Below are positions 46,301-57,486 of a DNA stretch of 64,000 bases, one piece after another. Made by a program: the position numbers and the translations under genes. Numbering within the stretch: the first letter of the stretch is position 1; every line of letters starts with the position of its first letter. Location: contig NC_057918.1 of NCBI RefSeq assembly GCF_018873765.1, forward strand, positions 12,222,862-12,286,861, written 5' to 3'. Source of the DNA: Telopea speciosissima (lineage: Eukaryota; Streptophyta; Magnoliopsida; Proteales; Proteaceae). The notes under the pieces are model-generated. The model ran no database searches. It was given only the letters and a program-made list of their open reading frames with translations, and was not told where the DNA came from.

Positions 46301-49300
46301 CCTCCCATCAATCCAAATCCAGTTCATTAAACCTGAACCCATCCCCTCCATTAAACCTGCAACTCCATCATCAAACCCCTAGCTTGATTTTCAAGCAACC
46401 ACCATCCCACTATCAGATCTGTCCCAAACTTTCAGCAAACATCCCTCCCTCTCCCCCCTACACTCGATTCAACTTTGAACCCAATCTGACCATCTAAACC
46501 CTAATCCCCCTCATCTCCCATAAAACCCAAAACCCTAGAATTAATCTAAATTCTGTCAAGACCTAACCAACCAACAGAGAACTCCCAAATTCTGATTGAA
46601 CCATTCCCCCACTGCCAGCTACACTCGACCAGAAACCCAGCCTCAAAATCCCATCCTAAACCCTAGTTTTCAGCCTAGACTCTAAAACCTAAAACCCAAA
46701 CCCTAACCCTAAATCTGTAGAATTTCAAAACCCATCCAAATCCCAATTTGTATATACCATTAAAGCCTCCTATACCTGCCCATTAAAGCCCTATAAACCT
46801 TACCTTCAACAACCTATCCTAACCCTAGTTTTACCCTAAAACAGCCCCAAATCTGCCCAATTAGTAGACTGTTTCAAAACTCTGATCTTACCTGGCTCCT
46901 ATTAGACCTTGTCTATATAGGACTACATTAATATCTTTAAAAGTTTTTTTAATATTAAAACATGTCACATATGTATACGACTTGCCGTGTAAGTTGGGTG
47001 CCCATCATCTAACCTGAAACAGAACTCTCTCATGCCTCAACCAGTAGCTTTGAGATACTATTCCATGGATCTTAAGCCCTATTTGTGGTGGCAACTTAAT
47101 TGGAAAATTCAAAGGATACACATCCCACTACAATCAGTCCCTAAAGTAATAATGACAGGTAACCCCAAGAGCTTGCAAATAATCCAAGTTGGTCATGCTT
47201 TTCATCAAGTAATATATGATCTTACAGCTGCTTCATAACCGAAAAGCAATTAGCTTCAACTTAAAAGAGGATACTATGTCAACAAAATGTTTTTGAAAAT
47301 TTTATTGATGAGAATTATTAACAGGTAAATTTCAGGCTGGGAGTAAATGCTGCTTCTATGTGAACTGACAATAAACACAGATTGCAAAATAACACAATCA
47401 GGTCAGGCTGGGAGTAAACGCTGCTTCTATGTGAACTGACAATAAACATAGATTGCAAAATAACACAATCAGGAAAAGTTACATTCAACATTGGTTAGCA
47501 ACTCTACCAGGGTACTGAATTAGTGCTTGCATTCCACCATTCTTCTCAAAGATGGCTATTTTCTGGACAGTACCGAATGCTGAAAATACCTGAAATAGGC
47601 GATAGGCGATACACCCCTCATTACTAATACCAAGTAATAAGATCAATCCTACAACAAGCAAATTAGGGGAGAAGTATACCGTGTGAAGAACATCAACTGT
47701 GACAGCATATTGCATATTTTCGATTGAAGCAAGAAGCACATTACTCTCAGGTTCCCTTTTTTTCCCATCTGGACCTAAAGTAGACTGGAGAAACCCATGT
47801 CTTAGTTTGTGACATACATATTCAACTGTGCTGATGTGTAAATGGTAAAAAGTTAACCTGCATGGTTCCCTCAATGGCAGAAGGATTTACAGGAAGATAA
47901 GGATTTGTGTAGTCCCTGCATGGTGAAGCAAACAAAATTTAAATGTGCTATGACATGCAATACAGAAGCCATTGTGCAATCATTCGACAGAATTGCCACA
48001 ACAACAAAGCACAAACAAGCAAAAAGGACAAAATGGAAGAAGTTGAAAATACTTTGCATTAAAGCAACTTATGAGGTTGCAATTTACATTAATATAATAT
48101 GAACATTATCTCAAAATAAAACAACTCATTGATTTACTTGGTATCAGACTATAGTTTTAAGCCTAAAAAGGTCAATCAACTCTAGATATCATGTGCTGCT
48201 TTTGGAGGTATCTGCCCTCTCAAGATGACATTAAGTTTGTTTCCAATGAAGCAAATACTATTTTGTATAGTATACATCGCCAAGGAATAAGAAAAACTCA
48301 AGGCATATAGAACTAAAAACAGATAACAAGTAGACAAACCCAGCAGCTGCAGCTATTGTCATCTAGACTCAGAGATGTATTTGCTAATCAATAATCTGAG
48401 GGTCACTGAAGGAAATGTGTCCAAAAGATGGGATGAAGAAAATGATTAAAAAAGCTTAGCAGGCACATCTATATTCTGGCCAGCAAGCTTCACTTATTCC
48501 TAGGTAGCAAAACTGATACATAAATTAGCAGCAGTTTAATTACCAAAGCCAAGGATTATGCATCTGTCAAAGATTACATCATTGGGGGTTTGTAGTTAAC
48601 CACAATAGGGGGAGTGTCCCTATCATGGAATATCTTTAGTTTCCTTTTTATCTTCCTAGTCAGTCTAGCACTTTATTTCCGAAGTTAGAGTTGGTTAGAG
48701 TTAGACTAGGATACTAGGATTTCTATTCCTATTGCTATTATGTTTCAGTTTCATTAATATAAATAAGGGGACTGACAGTAGATCATTCTAATCTATCGAG
48801 AGTTTTCTATCCTTTCTCTCCATTCTATTCTCCCTATCTCTCTTGTTTCTGGTTGTTAAGTCTTTATACTGTCAAGCATCTATCTATGAAGAGGAGATTC
48901 AAGAAATGCATATACAAAACTTAACGTGGCAGCCTGATAAGCCCCCAAATACCTGCTACGATGAGATTGAAACTTGATATTCAAATCAGTATGAGCAGAA
49001 AATGAGATGCGCAAGTGGCATGATCCAACATGCTCTGGAAGCAGATATCTGTAATGTAGGTTTGTAACCACAAATTAGACAGGACCATAAATTCTGTGGC
49101 ATCAACAGTAACATAATTTTGCCTGATAATAGCTTGCCTGGGTATACTTCTTCCATCCAATGCACTACATGCAGAAGAAGCGGTCTCAGCATCACTAAAC
49201 TGGATTAATGCCTGCGAATAATACGCTGTCACATTAAGGAAAAACTAAAAATGGAAAAATAAATGCACATAAGTGATTTGTAGAAGATTAAGATATCAAC

Positions 49301-52300
49301 AAAATACATAACCTGAAACCCAGCAGCCTTCTCAAAAGTTGCTATTTTGTGCACAAACCCAAAAGCGGAAAACACCTGAAACACTGGTTAAGTGAGGCAC
49401 CTTCCAATAAAAAACAAGAGCTAAGAAATACAGTTCCAAACATTCCAGACACCGAAACAATAGGTTGCAATAGGAAATACCAACAAATCTAAACTAAATG
49501 CCAAAGACACATGTTGCTAAAAGCATTTCAATATCTCTAGGAGGGGGAAAGGAAAGTATGACCATACTTATAAACTCTCTCCAACAAAATAAATTAAATG
49601 GAAAGAAATATCACCGCAAGTGGCGCATTAATGTTCCATAACGAACTGCACATAATTTATTCAGGATGCCATTCGTTAGATCTGATGGAATGTTCAACCA
49701 AAATGTTTTCATTAACGGAACCGAAACTATTATAAGAATCGAGCAATTAGCGGAGCTCTGAGTATGAACAAGCAGTGGCATTGCAAGCTTCCATTCAGGT
49801 TGATGTCTCGTACATTAGGAATTAAGCATAACACATCAAGAGCAGTTAGAAGAAATACCATCAATATGATACTACGTGCACAATGCTTAGAACAGAACGG
49901 TCAAAAGAAAGAGATAAGCAAAACACACGTGGTATTTCTCCCAATGCAGTACGCTGACAACGAGGTTTTCTCCGAGTTAACATGGACCTGCTGATCCATG
50001 CAGAGTATGTCAACTGAAAGTCAAAATATTAAGTAATGTGTAAAACCATCGCTGCCTTACAAAAAGTAACATAGATTAGAAAGTTCTCTGATGTACTTCA
50101 TCCTTTTCAACACTTGGTTCAGCCAGACAAAGAAGTGCTCTCCACAGTTAATGCAATTAAAAGAAAACAAGAATATGTTGACAATTAAGTCGACAATAAC
50201 TTACCAAGTGAATAACATCTATGCTGACATCACCAGCTTCCACACCCTCAATTGTAACCAGCAACACATTCCCAGTAACATCTCCAGGGCTCTTGTTATT
50301 GACAATTTCTTGTCTATTCGAGTATTGAATATACACAGTCTTACCACGAACCTGAGCAGGATCAGATGAACTAGCATAATATGAAACCATTGAGATCGCT
50401 TGATTCAAGTCTGCCTGCAAAAGAATAAAGTGATTCCTGTCATGATACAGCTTCCATTTGCAAAACATACCCAAAATGAAAAACACGATCTATGATTCCA
50501 AGGCGAGCAGTACCAAATGTAAACAATTTCTCTACACATACAACAGACGAAAAATCGGCCCAACAAAGGAACTCTCCAGACTTAGCACAATAAAAGCAGC
50601 AAAATTAGAAGTCAACAGCAACAATCAGAGAAAGACGCACACCTCGATTATGCATTTTGGCTTTAAGTTAGAAGATATTGAGGAGGAGATTGGAGTGATT
50701 GGCTAGAGAATAGGGTTTTATCCTTCTTAATACTCAGGTTGGTCGTTGGTGCCTTCAAGGCAATATCTATCTGGAACTCATTAGTTGAACCTGTCAGAAT
50801 AGGTATTTTTTATTTTGAATGAAATGCTACGCTAAGACTGTCTTGGGCATGCGACCATACAGCTACTAATGGATTAAAACTCAACGCTTGATAAGTTTCA
50901 GAATCCTACCCAACAGGCAGAACCGCAAAGGGTCGAGACCAGCAGTAATAAGAAATTTGACATCCCCAAATCTAGGGGTCAGATCAGCCCGAAACTCCAG
51001 ACAACTTTGGGTACCCAATAGAGGTCAAATCCCTCAAACTTTATCAATGATTCAACGGTTGTATATGCTGATGTTGATAGTTGCATCAAAATAGAAACTT
51101 AAATTTCAGAAGGGAAAATGTTCTGTCTGGGAGTGTGGCCTATGCCAGCATTCCCAAGTGTCTATCTCTCTCCTCCCCCATGAAATGACATCTCTGCCCC
51201 CTACTGGAGAGGAGAGAGATGGAAACAGGGAGCACTGGCGTAAGCCACACACCAGGACAGAGAACACTCTCCCATTTCAAAAATAGTAACTTTACCAAAA
51301 CTCCAGATCTGTCGAGCAGAACAGCACACAACGCTGGTCGATCTTCCCTTTCAATGTAGAGAACCAAATAACTAATTATTAGCCCAAGTTAACGGCAGGA
51401 TATCACAGATCAAGGGCTCAACAGAATAGCAATAGAATGGGTGAAGCAGGGACTGTTAGACCTCTAAGAGTTTAGCCTGCGACCAGGTTCTGATATCCCC
51501 TTCTAAATAGTGACCATATCTCCCAAACAATCACCAAACAGCGGTGATTACGCTCAACAAACTGAGATATTTATAGTGCAGCAATATAGTCTCCAAACAA
51601 CCATCGAACATTGATAGATCAAACCTTGACTATAATTTTATAATTTTATCTATAAGTTTATAATTTTAAGTAAGTTGGTACTTACTTAAAATCACAAGGA
51701 TTGATTTAGAAAAAGAAGAGGTTAGGGATAAAGGAAGATATGACTAGAGCCTCCCACACAAGCCTTGACTAGTATCACACCAGCCTACCTAGCATCCCAC
51801 CAGGAATTTCTGCATCTCACAAAAAAGTCTTGTATCACATAGAATACAGCAAAAGAGCCTTATCCAAATTGGGAATGTCTGTTCCCTTCTTATTTATAAC
51901 CATTAAAATGAAAGAATGTAGAAGCTCTCTTCATAGGCTAGAGGATTCCTTACAACCTTACACTTCTTCAAAAATAGAAACTAGTAAAGCTTGGATTTAG
52001 TAACTAGAGTCCAGCCTTCTTAAAACAAACAAAACTCAAAATTATAAACTTATAGAAAAATTACAAAATGGAAACTATGAAGGCTTGGATTTAGTAACTA
52101 GAGTCCTGCCTTCTAAAACAAACAAAACTCAAAATAGAAACTATCTTAACAACTAAAAACAAGTAGTAAAATGGTAACTATCTGATGTAGATATTGTCAA
52201 TCGATTGGGCTATAAGGTGGGCACGTACCTGGCCTATATCCAGGGTCTATTCATAACTATTGAGTCAGCATATTAAGAGGAGGTCGACATGCATATCTTA

Positions 52301-55300
52301 TGGGTCCCACGGCCAGATAGCTTAGAGATTAAGTTGAAGTTTTATTACTACTTGTGTGGAGTGTTAGGCTTCGTTTTTAATTACTTTTATTTACTATTTC
52401 AGCTATGAATTGTAATAGCCAATAGGATTGCTTTTCTAGTTAGATTAGGATTTTTAATTTCAGTTTTTATAAAATACAATGTAAGGGCGTAAGGCCTTGG
52501 CCATAGATACGATTGGACTTGGAATGAATGCCTTGCGCATGAAGCTGTGTGAATCAGTCTTGGTGAGAAGCCAACAACAGAGAGAAACTGAACCTTGCAG
52601 GTGGTAGGCCTGGGTTACTTTAATTCTTTTCTTATTTCTTACTCTGTTCTAATCCCCAGCCAGGTACTGATCTGTCCTCATCAATTACACTTCAATTCAT
52701 AGTTTTGAATCTCTGATTTGGTTTAGTTTTTATTTTCTGATTTGGGTGTTATTAATGATGATCAATCCCTCCCAGTATCAACCTCACTAACCCCTGATTT
52801 CAGAACCAACGATACCCCTGTTTCTGACCAGTTTTCAGGCTGGTCTTTTGTGCTACCGCAGACTAATCTGTTGGTCAGATTCACCCCAACTTCTGGGGTC
52901 TTTAACCCCCCCCCCCAAAAGAGAGGAACTCGACCAGGATTTGCGGGGATTCTAACCAGTGAATTTGATTTATTTAAAATCTCCTATTTCTGCAACATTT
53001 CTATTTCAGAGTTGGAGTTTTTAAAATTAAATCAAATTCAACCATCTAATTGCTTTCATACTTAGGGACTTGGGTTGATTGGACAAGAAGGCTACTCGAT
53101 TTGAGTTTCAGCCCAATCCGAGTTATAGATCTAATTTAATTTCAGCTTCATTGTTTCTGGGATCTCCGTACGGAGATCACTGTTTCCTAAATTACTCCCA
53201 AACTGCTCATTGGAGCATTCCCATCTTTTGAAGGGTTCTTATACACTTCCTATTAACTATTGTTTCCTAGAGTTTGGTGTCATTCTGAGAGGTTTGAGTT
53301 TTCAGTCAGACTTGGGATCCTATCCGAGAGAGTTTTAGCGTTCTTCCTGCCTACCACCAACCCCCCCCCCCCCCAACCCACAAAAAAAAAAAAACACTAT
53401 CAAAATTCAAAAATAGAAACTAATTACCACCACGCATGGACCAATTGGACCGACTTACAGATTAAACCTGATCCAGAAATTGAACCAAAAGCAGAAACTG
53501 CAAGGGGCTCAAACTGGATGCTTTGTGTACTAGGCTGGGTGGGCTTGTTGGGCTTTCTGCTGATGACTGATCTCCTTCTTCTCTTCCCTTGTGATAAGAT
53601 CTGCACTAGCTACCCTCCTTAGGTGATGCATGGCACCGGATTCTCAAGACCAGTTAAATAATTTAGTAAATTTTTTTTTACTATTTGGATTTTCATTATT
53701 TTCCAAAACCAAAGACCCCCCCCCCCCCCAAAAAAAAGCCTGAAGTTTCACAGCACCAATGATCTCTTATTTTTTCTGCATTTCTTTCCCCCATACTCCT
53801 TTTTTGAGTTCCCAATACAGAGCATTTGTTTTAACACCCCCCCCCCCCCCGGTGTTTCTTAACCAGTCTCTCTGATCAGCAAGATCTGATGGCACAATTA
53901 ATTGCCCAAAGGAGGACTTTCTTAGAAACATGATTAGCCATGAGAATTTAGTAAATACAAATAATATGCTCTCTCATTCTATGGAATATCCATCTGAAAC
54001 TGTTGGATGAGTTGAAAGAGAGAACAAAAGATTTCTACAGAGATTAAAGAAATTTTCAAAAGATTTGAAAGGAGAAATGAGAGACAAATAAAAAAGAAAC
54101 AACTTGACCATGACCATAAAACCAGAATGATTCTTTCCTAAGACCTAGAGCCAGCCTATGTGTATTGATGCAATAGTAGTTGTCATGGTGTTTGGGCAAC
54201 CCAAGGCATTGGAGGGGCCTAGACGCAAGGCGAAACCAACAAGGCGCCTGGACGCCTAGGCAACACGTTGACAACAATCATGCAATTCTTGATTTGATTC
54301 TGCATTTCTCCAACTCATACATAAACAGAAATAGCACACCCAGTGCAATCCTAGCTGAAACAATCTTTGCACTGCTTATGTTTTGATCATTGAGGGGCCA
54401 CTAAAACTTGGGGAGGCAGACAATGTGAGATGCTCCGGATTGCTTCTAACAAAAATTAGGAAATTGAAATTTGAAAGCAGGTTTGGAAGAAGCAGGACAC
54501 CCAAAATAGAAACTTGAAATTTACCTTCTAAAATGTTTATCCCTTAATTTCTTCACAGTGGTTCAACTGCTTGCCTAGGAAATAAACACAAATTTTCTGA
54601 TTTCAAGCTTTGCCAATAACAGCTTTGGATGGAGAGCTTCAGCCTAAATATGTAAAATTTGAAACCATGCTAGGGACCATGGAGAAGTGAATACCCAAAT
54701 CATCATAAAAAGAAGAAAATTTAAGGTGAGCAAAGGGGCATATTTAAATACTTCTTGTTTCCTTGGAGGCCGAGAAAGGTGGGCCCAGATAAAGATCAAA
54801 GCCAAACCCATCCTGTCCCTGCAAGCACCTGGTGCATCTATAAACTGCACTGCGCATCAGGCCAAGGCACTACGAGGTGTTTTGAAAGCTAAAAATCCAA
54901 CCCCAACACGTCAAGCCTCATGACAACCATTACGTGTTTCCAGAAGGGGGGGGAAAAAAAAGCCTTTAGGAAGAAGGTAAGGATTTTAAAGAGTTTGTAA
55001 GTTGTAACCCTTCCCTATCTGTCGCTTAATACATAAAGATCTAAACAGAGCAAGTGGATTTCTTGTTAAATTTGTCCTTAGATCTGTTAACTTCCAGTCA
55101 AATTGAATATTTGCCAGCATTCAAATTTGATTGCTAAAGAGAAATAACTGCTTCCCCACTCTCAGTACAGGCAAGGAGTGAAGGGCAATGAATATGCCAC
55201 AAGGAACTCGTCTGCCTATTTCAACAAGTCTCACTTTTTATTTCCTTATTCATTTAAACAGTGTTGACCAAGTATCTCCAAAGTTCGAAATGAAAGCCAT

Positions 55301-56489
55301 ACATGATAAACTATAAACGGCCATATTAAGGGTGGAAAGTTGAGACCAAATTTCGGTGCTTCCGACAAGGCCGAGACAAAATAAAAGGAGAATTAAGAAA
55401 TCCACACTGTTTCTGCGAAATTTCGGTCATTTCGGTAAATTTTGGTCACTTCAGTCGAAATTTCGGTCATGTCCACAATGTAGACAAAAATGCACTAAGA
55501 TTTTGGTCATTTCAGTAAACTTCGGTCAGGTCTGCATGATAGACAAAAATGCAATATTTTGGCGAAATTTTGCCAATTTCGGTTACCGAAACAAGTTTTC
55601 GAACTATGGTTGAGGCATCCCAAACAATATGCATGTGGTGACTCTGATACTCCAAATTACATGTACAAGCTAGGAATCAAACATCATAGACCAATTAAGG
55701 ACCTGTCTGGCCTTTACTGAGCCAAGCAACAACCTTACAAAAGTGTGTTCAAGGATAACCAATTTTTCCACACAAACAACAGTTAAAGAAATAAAAGCAT
55801 GAACTCCCTTCAGTAACATGACCACAAGACATCTGGTATCCATTATGAAAATACCAATTCATGCAACAGTACACATATTACAATCCTAATCCTGTGGCTC
55901 TCAGCATCCACTTTGGGTTTTTTCCATTCAGAATTGAGTTCTGGATGCTAGTTTGAATAATATCGCTTGTATCAGAACATTATGTGTCGTTCGCTTTGTT
56001 GGTCAAAAAATTAACACATTAAGATAAATCTTCTTTTACTTATTGTGCCACAATTAACGCTGGATTGGATCAGTCATGGGGGGCACAAACAAATCTATTG
56101 AATTGCTCCACTAAGGAAGCCCGCCCAACTCGAAGAAGTGGCTTGTAATCTTCTAAGAATCCGAACACTAAATTGTAAGTGATGTTCCCGTGAATACGCG
56201 ATAGAACTATCCAACAGATAAGGTTTCAATCGTGATCAAATAAATAAGGGTTAAAAACGAAGATAGAGAAGGCGGAAAAAAAATTGCAATCACAGGTGCT
56301 TACGAATTCAACGAAGGCCTGGTTGCGATTGGCACCAACGTTACATTTGGTATTGACGATCTTGCCGAAGGGTTTGCAAAGTTCGACGAGCTCTTCTTCC
56401 ATGCACTCCCATGGAAGGTTACGAAGGTGAAGCACCTTCGACGGCGTCTGCGTGTACCGGAACTGAGGCTGGCCCGAAGAATAAGACAT
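40383..56489 (-). CDS. PTB: Polypyrimidine tract-binding protein homologue, 3 RRMs
   Basis: RNA-binding splicing regulator of the plant PTBP1/PTBP2 type, expected in the nucleus and RNA granules. Ten exons, all phases consistent: 56304-56489, 50205-50414, 49313-49375, 49138-49211, 48953-49048, 47858-47915, 47680-47784, 47508-47589, 41057-41169, 40383-40832. Total 1,437 nt, 478 residues. RRM1 about 17-93 (VLHLRNLPWEC, NQAFVEF), RRM2 about 111-190 (NVLLVTIEG, YQ-type ALIQF), RRM3 about 243-322 (NVLLASIENMQYAV, ALIQYPD). Linkers carry the family motif FQSHRSRDYTNPYLP. Residues 335-478 are a Pro/Gly/Gln/Ala-rich tail. The start is the first ATG, giving the family N-terminus (QPQFRYTQ..SKVLHLRNLP). 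Introns 1 and 8 exceed 5.8 kb and hold transposons. Arabidopsis PTB1/2 regulate themselves by an NMD-coupled cassette exon; I did not locate one here. Confidence 0.95.
41950..42399 (-). mobile_element. LTR-like repeat, minus-oriented copy
   Basis: Read on the minus strand it starts TGATGTAGATATGGTCATTC and contains GATTGGGCTCTAAGCTGGGC, GACATGCATATCTTATG, GGGTCCCACGACCAG and TTAGAGATTAAGTTGAAGTT. The plus-strand sequence at 52183 carries the same blocks in the same order. The TG start and a transcribed, polyadenylation-like downstream part suggest a solo LTR or TRIM. The far border is uncertain. Confidence 0.6.
45634..46250 (+). mobile_element. LTR-like repeat
   Basis: Begins TGATGCAGATCCTAGTCTCC. 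It contains TTGAACCGGTTTAAA, TCAATTTAAGTGAAGAG, a CACACTCCCTCCACG block and TGGCCCTTAGGCCCTTATT, and is followed by C-rich DNA with AACCCTAA motifs. It shares block order with the minus-strand DNA at 29620-30110. No second LTR or coding domain found. Borders approximate. Confidence 0.45.
47333..47474. repeat. 71 bp tandem duplication beside PTB exon 8
   Basis: CAGGCTGGGAGTAAATGCTG and CAGGCTGGGAGTAAACGCTG start two adjacent 71 bp copies that differ at about two positions. They lie about 30 bp inside intron 8 from its donor. Confidence 0.92.
48591..48885 (+). mobile_element. Solo-LTR-like repeat in PTB intron 5
   Basis: The plus strand has promoter-like order: AT-rich upstream, TATAAATAA at 48758-48766, then about 100 bp ending in CT-rich DNA, within the 904 bp intron between PTB exons 5 and 6. 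The arrangement and opposite orientation to the gene suggest a solo LTR. No target duplication was confirmed. Confidence 0.35.
49049..49137 (-). other. GC-AG intron 4 of the PTB gene
   Basis: Exon 4 ends ATACCCAG and the intron starts GCAAGC; it ends CATTACAG before ATATCTGC. Joining gives AG|A, the conserved Arg of the GRSIPR-YLLPEHVG sequence, and keeps frame. No GT at this place restores both frame and protein. The 89 bp length is normal. GC donors make up roughly one percent of plant introns and have the strong AG|GCAAG consensus seen here. Confidence 0.9.
51112..51273. mobile_element. Mutator-like MITE with 9 bp target duplication
   Basis: The left arm GGGAAAATGTTCTGTCTGGG and the right arm CAGGACAGAGAACACTCTCC-C are inverted. 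The arms extend to about 60 bp (GTGTGGC..ATGCCAGCATTCCC / GGGAGCACTGGCGTAAGCCACAC; TCTATCTCTCTC / GAGAGAGATGGA). ATTTCAGAA (51103-51111) and ATTTCAAAA (51274-51282) form the 9 bp duplication with one mismatch. Inside PTB intron 1. Confidence 0.82.
51987..52140. repeat. ~94 bp duplication in PTB intron 1
   Basis: GCTTGGATTTAGTAACTAGA then GTCC.GCCTTCT..AAACAAACAAAACTCAAAAT occurs at about 51990 and again at about 52086. The second copy has lost one T and differs at a few positions. Confidence 0.75.
52183..52640 (+). mobile_element. LTR-like repeat, plus-oriented copy
   Basis: Starts TGATGTAGATATTGTCAATC and shares GATTGGGCTATAAGGTGGGC, GACATGCATATCTTATG, GGGTCCCACGGCCAG and TTAGAGATTAAGTTGAAGTT with the reverse complement of 41950-42399 (about 80% identity by eye). 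It is opposite to the PTB gene. Followed by an AAAATACAATGTAAGGGCGT segment and then AT-rich DNA. Right border uncertain. Confidence 0.6.
55370..55600. repeat. Degenerate TTTCGGTCAT repeat
   Basis: At least five variants of (A)AATTT(C/T)GGTCA occur, and GTAGACAAAAATGCA / ATAGACAAAAATGCA recurs at about 55482 and 55539. Probably an old tandem array or repeat-rich transposon fragment in PTB intron 1. Confidence 0.5.
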
Positions 56490-56640
56490 AGCTTAAGGTT
56501 TCGGAATTAGGGCGCCGAGCAAACGCGAACGCGAGAGAGCGAGAGAGCGAGAGAGAGAGAGAATCCACAGTTATTTTCAGGCTATAGTTTTAGGCTTTTA
56601 GGGTTTGGAAGAGAGAGACAGCCAAACAGACGGTGTAGCA
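56490..56640 (-). promoter_or_regulatory. PTB 5' UTR/promoter with telo-box and CT tract
   Basis: In the transcription direction this reads AAACCCTAA (complement of 56598-56606), then CT repeats (complement of about 56532-56562), then GGCGCCCTAATTCCGAAACC and the ATG. A telo-box plus CT-rich leader is a common arrangement in plant housekeeping and RNA-processing genes. Which part is transcribed is inferred. Confidence 0.5.
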
Positions 56641-57281
56641 TCTGTTCTTTATCCGTAGAGACTCTTCTTTCTTTATTTTCTACTAAAGCCCTCTTACCGA
56701 CAAAACCATTCCGAACCACACAATTGCTGTCAAATGAATTTCTGTGCCCATCACCTATGATCCACCTGGTACAATTTAGCCAGCAGGGCAAGATGTACAC
56801 GTGGCGTCATCAGAGTTTGGATTCAAACGGCATCAGACGGTGAGGAAATCGAGCCCAGTGCCAACGCTAACACCAATAAAGAGCATGAATAAGCATCTGG
56901 TACAATTGCTTCAGCAAAACACCAAGATATAAAGTGCATGAAATCACAATATTCCGGCGAGTTGGTGAACGACACCAGCACGGGAACGGCACATGTTTGG
57001 GGGTTGTTGGGTAAGGCCACAGTGAACCAGATCACTAGACCAGACTGAGCACCGACCTCTTATGAATTTTGATAACTTAATTTGCATCAAAAGATACAGG
57101 TTAATTAAAATGCAGTTCCTAAACCAGCTCTTTGGACCACACTTGGTACCAATGAAGAAACGTTTTCAATGGTTTTTTGTTTTGTGGAACAAAAATACTA
57201 GAAAGGTAATTGGTAAATCTGGTTTGTTTTTTCGGTTCTCCCAAAGTGAACCAGAAATATGAAATACCAAAAATAAAATAA
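56641..57281. other. Upstream region of the PTB gene, no gene seen
   Basis: ORFs near 56582-56800, 56823-57035 and 57062-57262 lack domain signatures. No repeat recognised. It probably contains PTB upstream regulatory DNA. Confidence 0.35.
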
Positions 57282-57477
57282 GGGAGAAAGAACGCTAATC
57301 GGTGTGTGTGTGTGTGTATGTGTGTACTTGTGTTCAAACACAGCCCTACGCAAAAAAGACTGCCGCACCCCTAGACCTTTCCACCTTTCCAAGGGATTGT
57401 GACGGTCTTTTCGTGACAGGCTGTGTCTGGGTACAGGTACACACACACATAGAGCACCGGTTAGTATTCATTTTCCC
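57282..57477. mobile_element. Mutator-like MITE, perfect 9 bp target duplication
   Basis: The left arm GGGAGAAAGAACGCTAATCG and the right arm CGGTTAGTATTCATTTTCCC are inverted. The arms extend through a GTGTGTGTGT tract and its ACACACACAC partner to CAAACACAGCC/GGCTGTGTCTG. ATAAAATAA is found at 57273-57281 and at 57478-57486, a perfect 9 bp duplication. The microsatellite-like GT/AC tracts are part of the arms. Non-coding. Confidence 0.88.
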
Positions 57478-57486
57478 ATAAAATAA

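Larger units (their letters stand above)
41170..47507 (-). other. 6.3 kb intron 8 of the PTB gene
   Basis: GTAGAG donor at 47507-47502, TTTTTCAG acceptor at 41170. It contains LTR-like repeats (minus-strand copy 41950-42399; plus-strand 45634-46250), a retroelement-like stretch 43480-44830 with a TATA-like box near 44315, C-rich AACCCTAA-type sequence at 46250-46870, and a two-copy 71 bp repeat beside the donor (47333-47474). It splits RRM3 between the QYP and DVTT residues. Confidence 0.8.
50415..56303 (-). other. 5.9 kb intron 1 of the PTB gene
   Basis: GTAAGC donor at 56303-56298, TTTTGCAG acceptor at 50415. It contains a Mutator-like MITE (51112-51273), LTR-like repeat DNA (51860-52640), several poly-C runs (near 52908, 53361, 53716, 53836) and a degenerate TTTCGGTCAT repeat (55370-55600). 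No credible internal gene. Confidence 0.8.

Noticed and set aside
55370..55600. CRISPR-like repeated units
   Set aside because: The repeats are degenerate, unevenly spaced and within a plant gene intron. No array structure.
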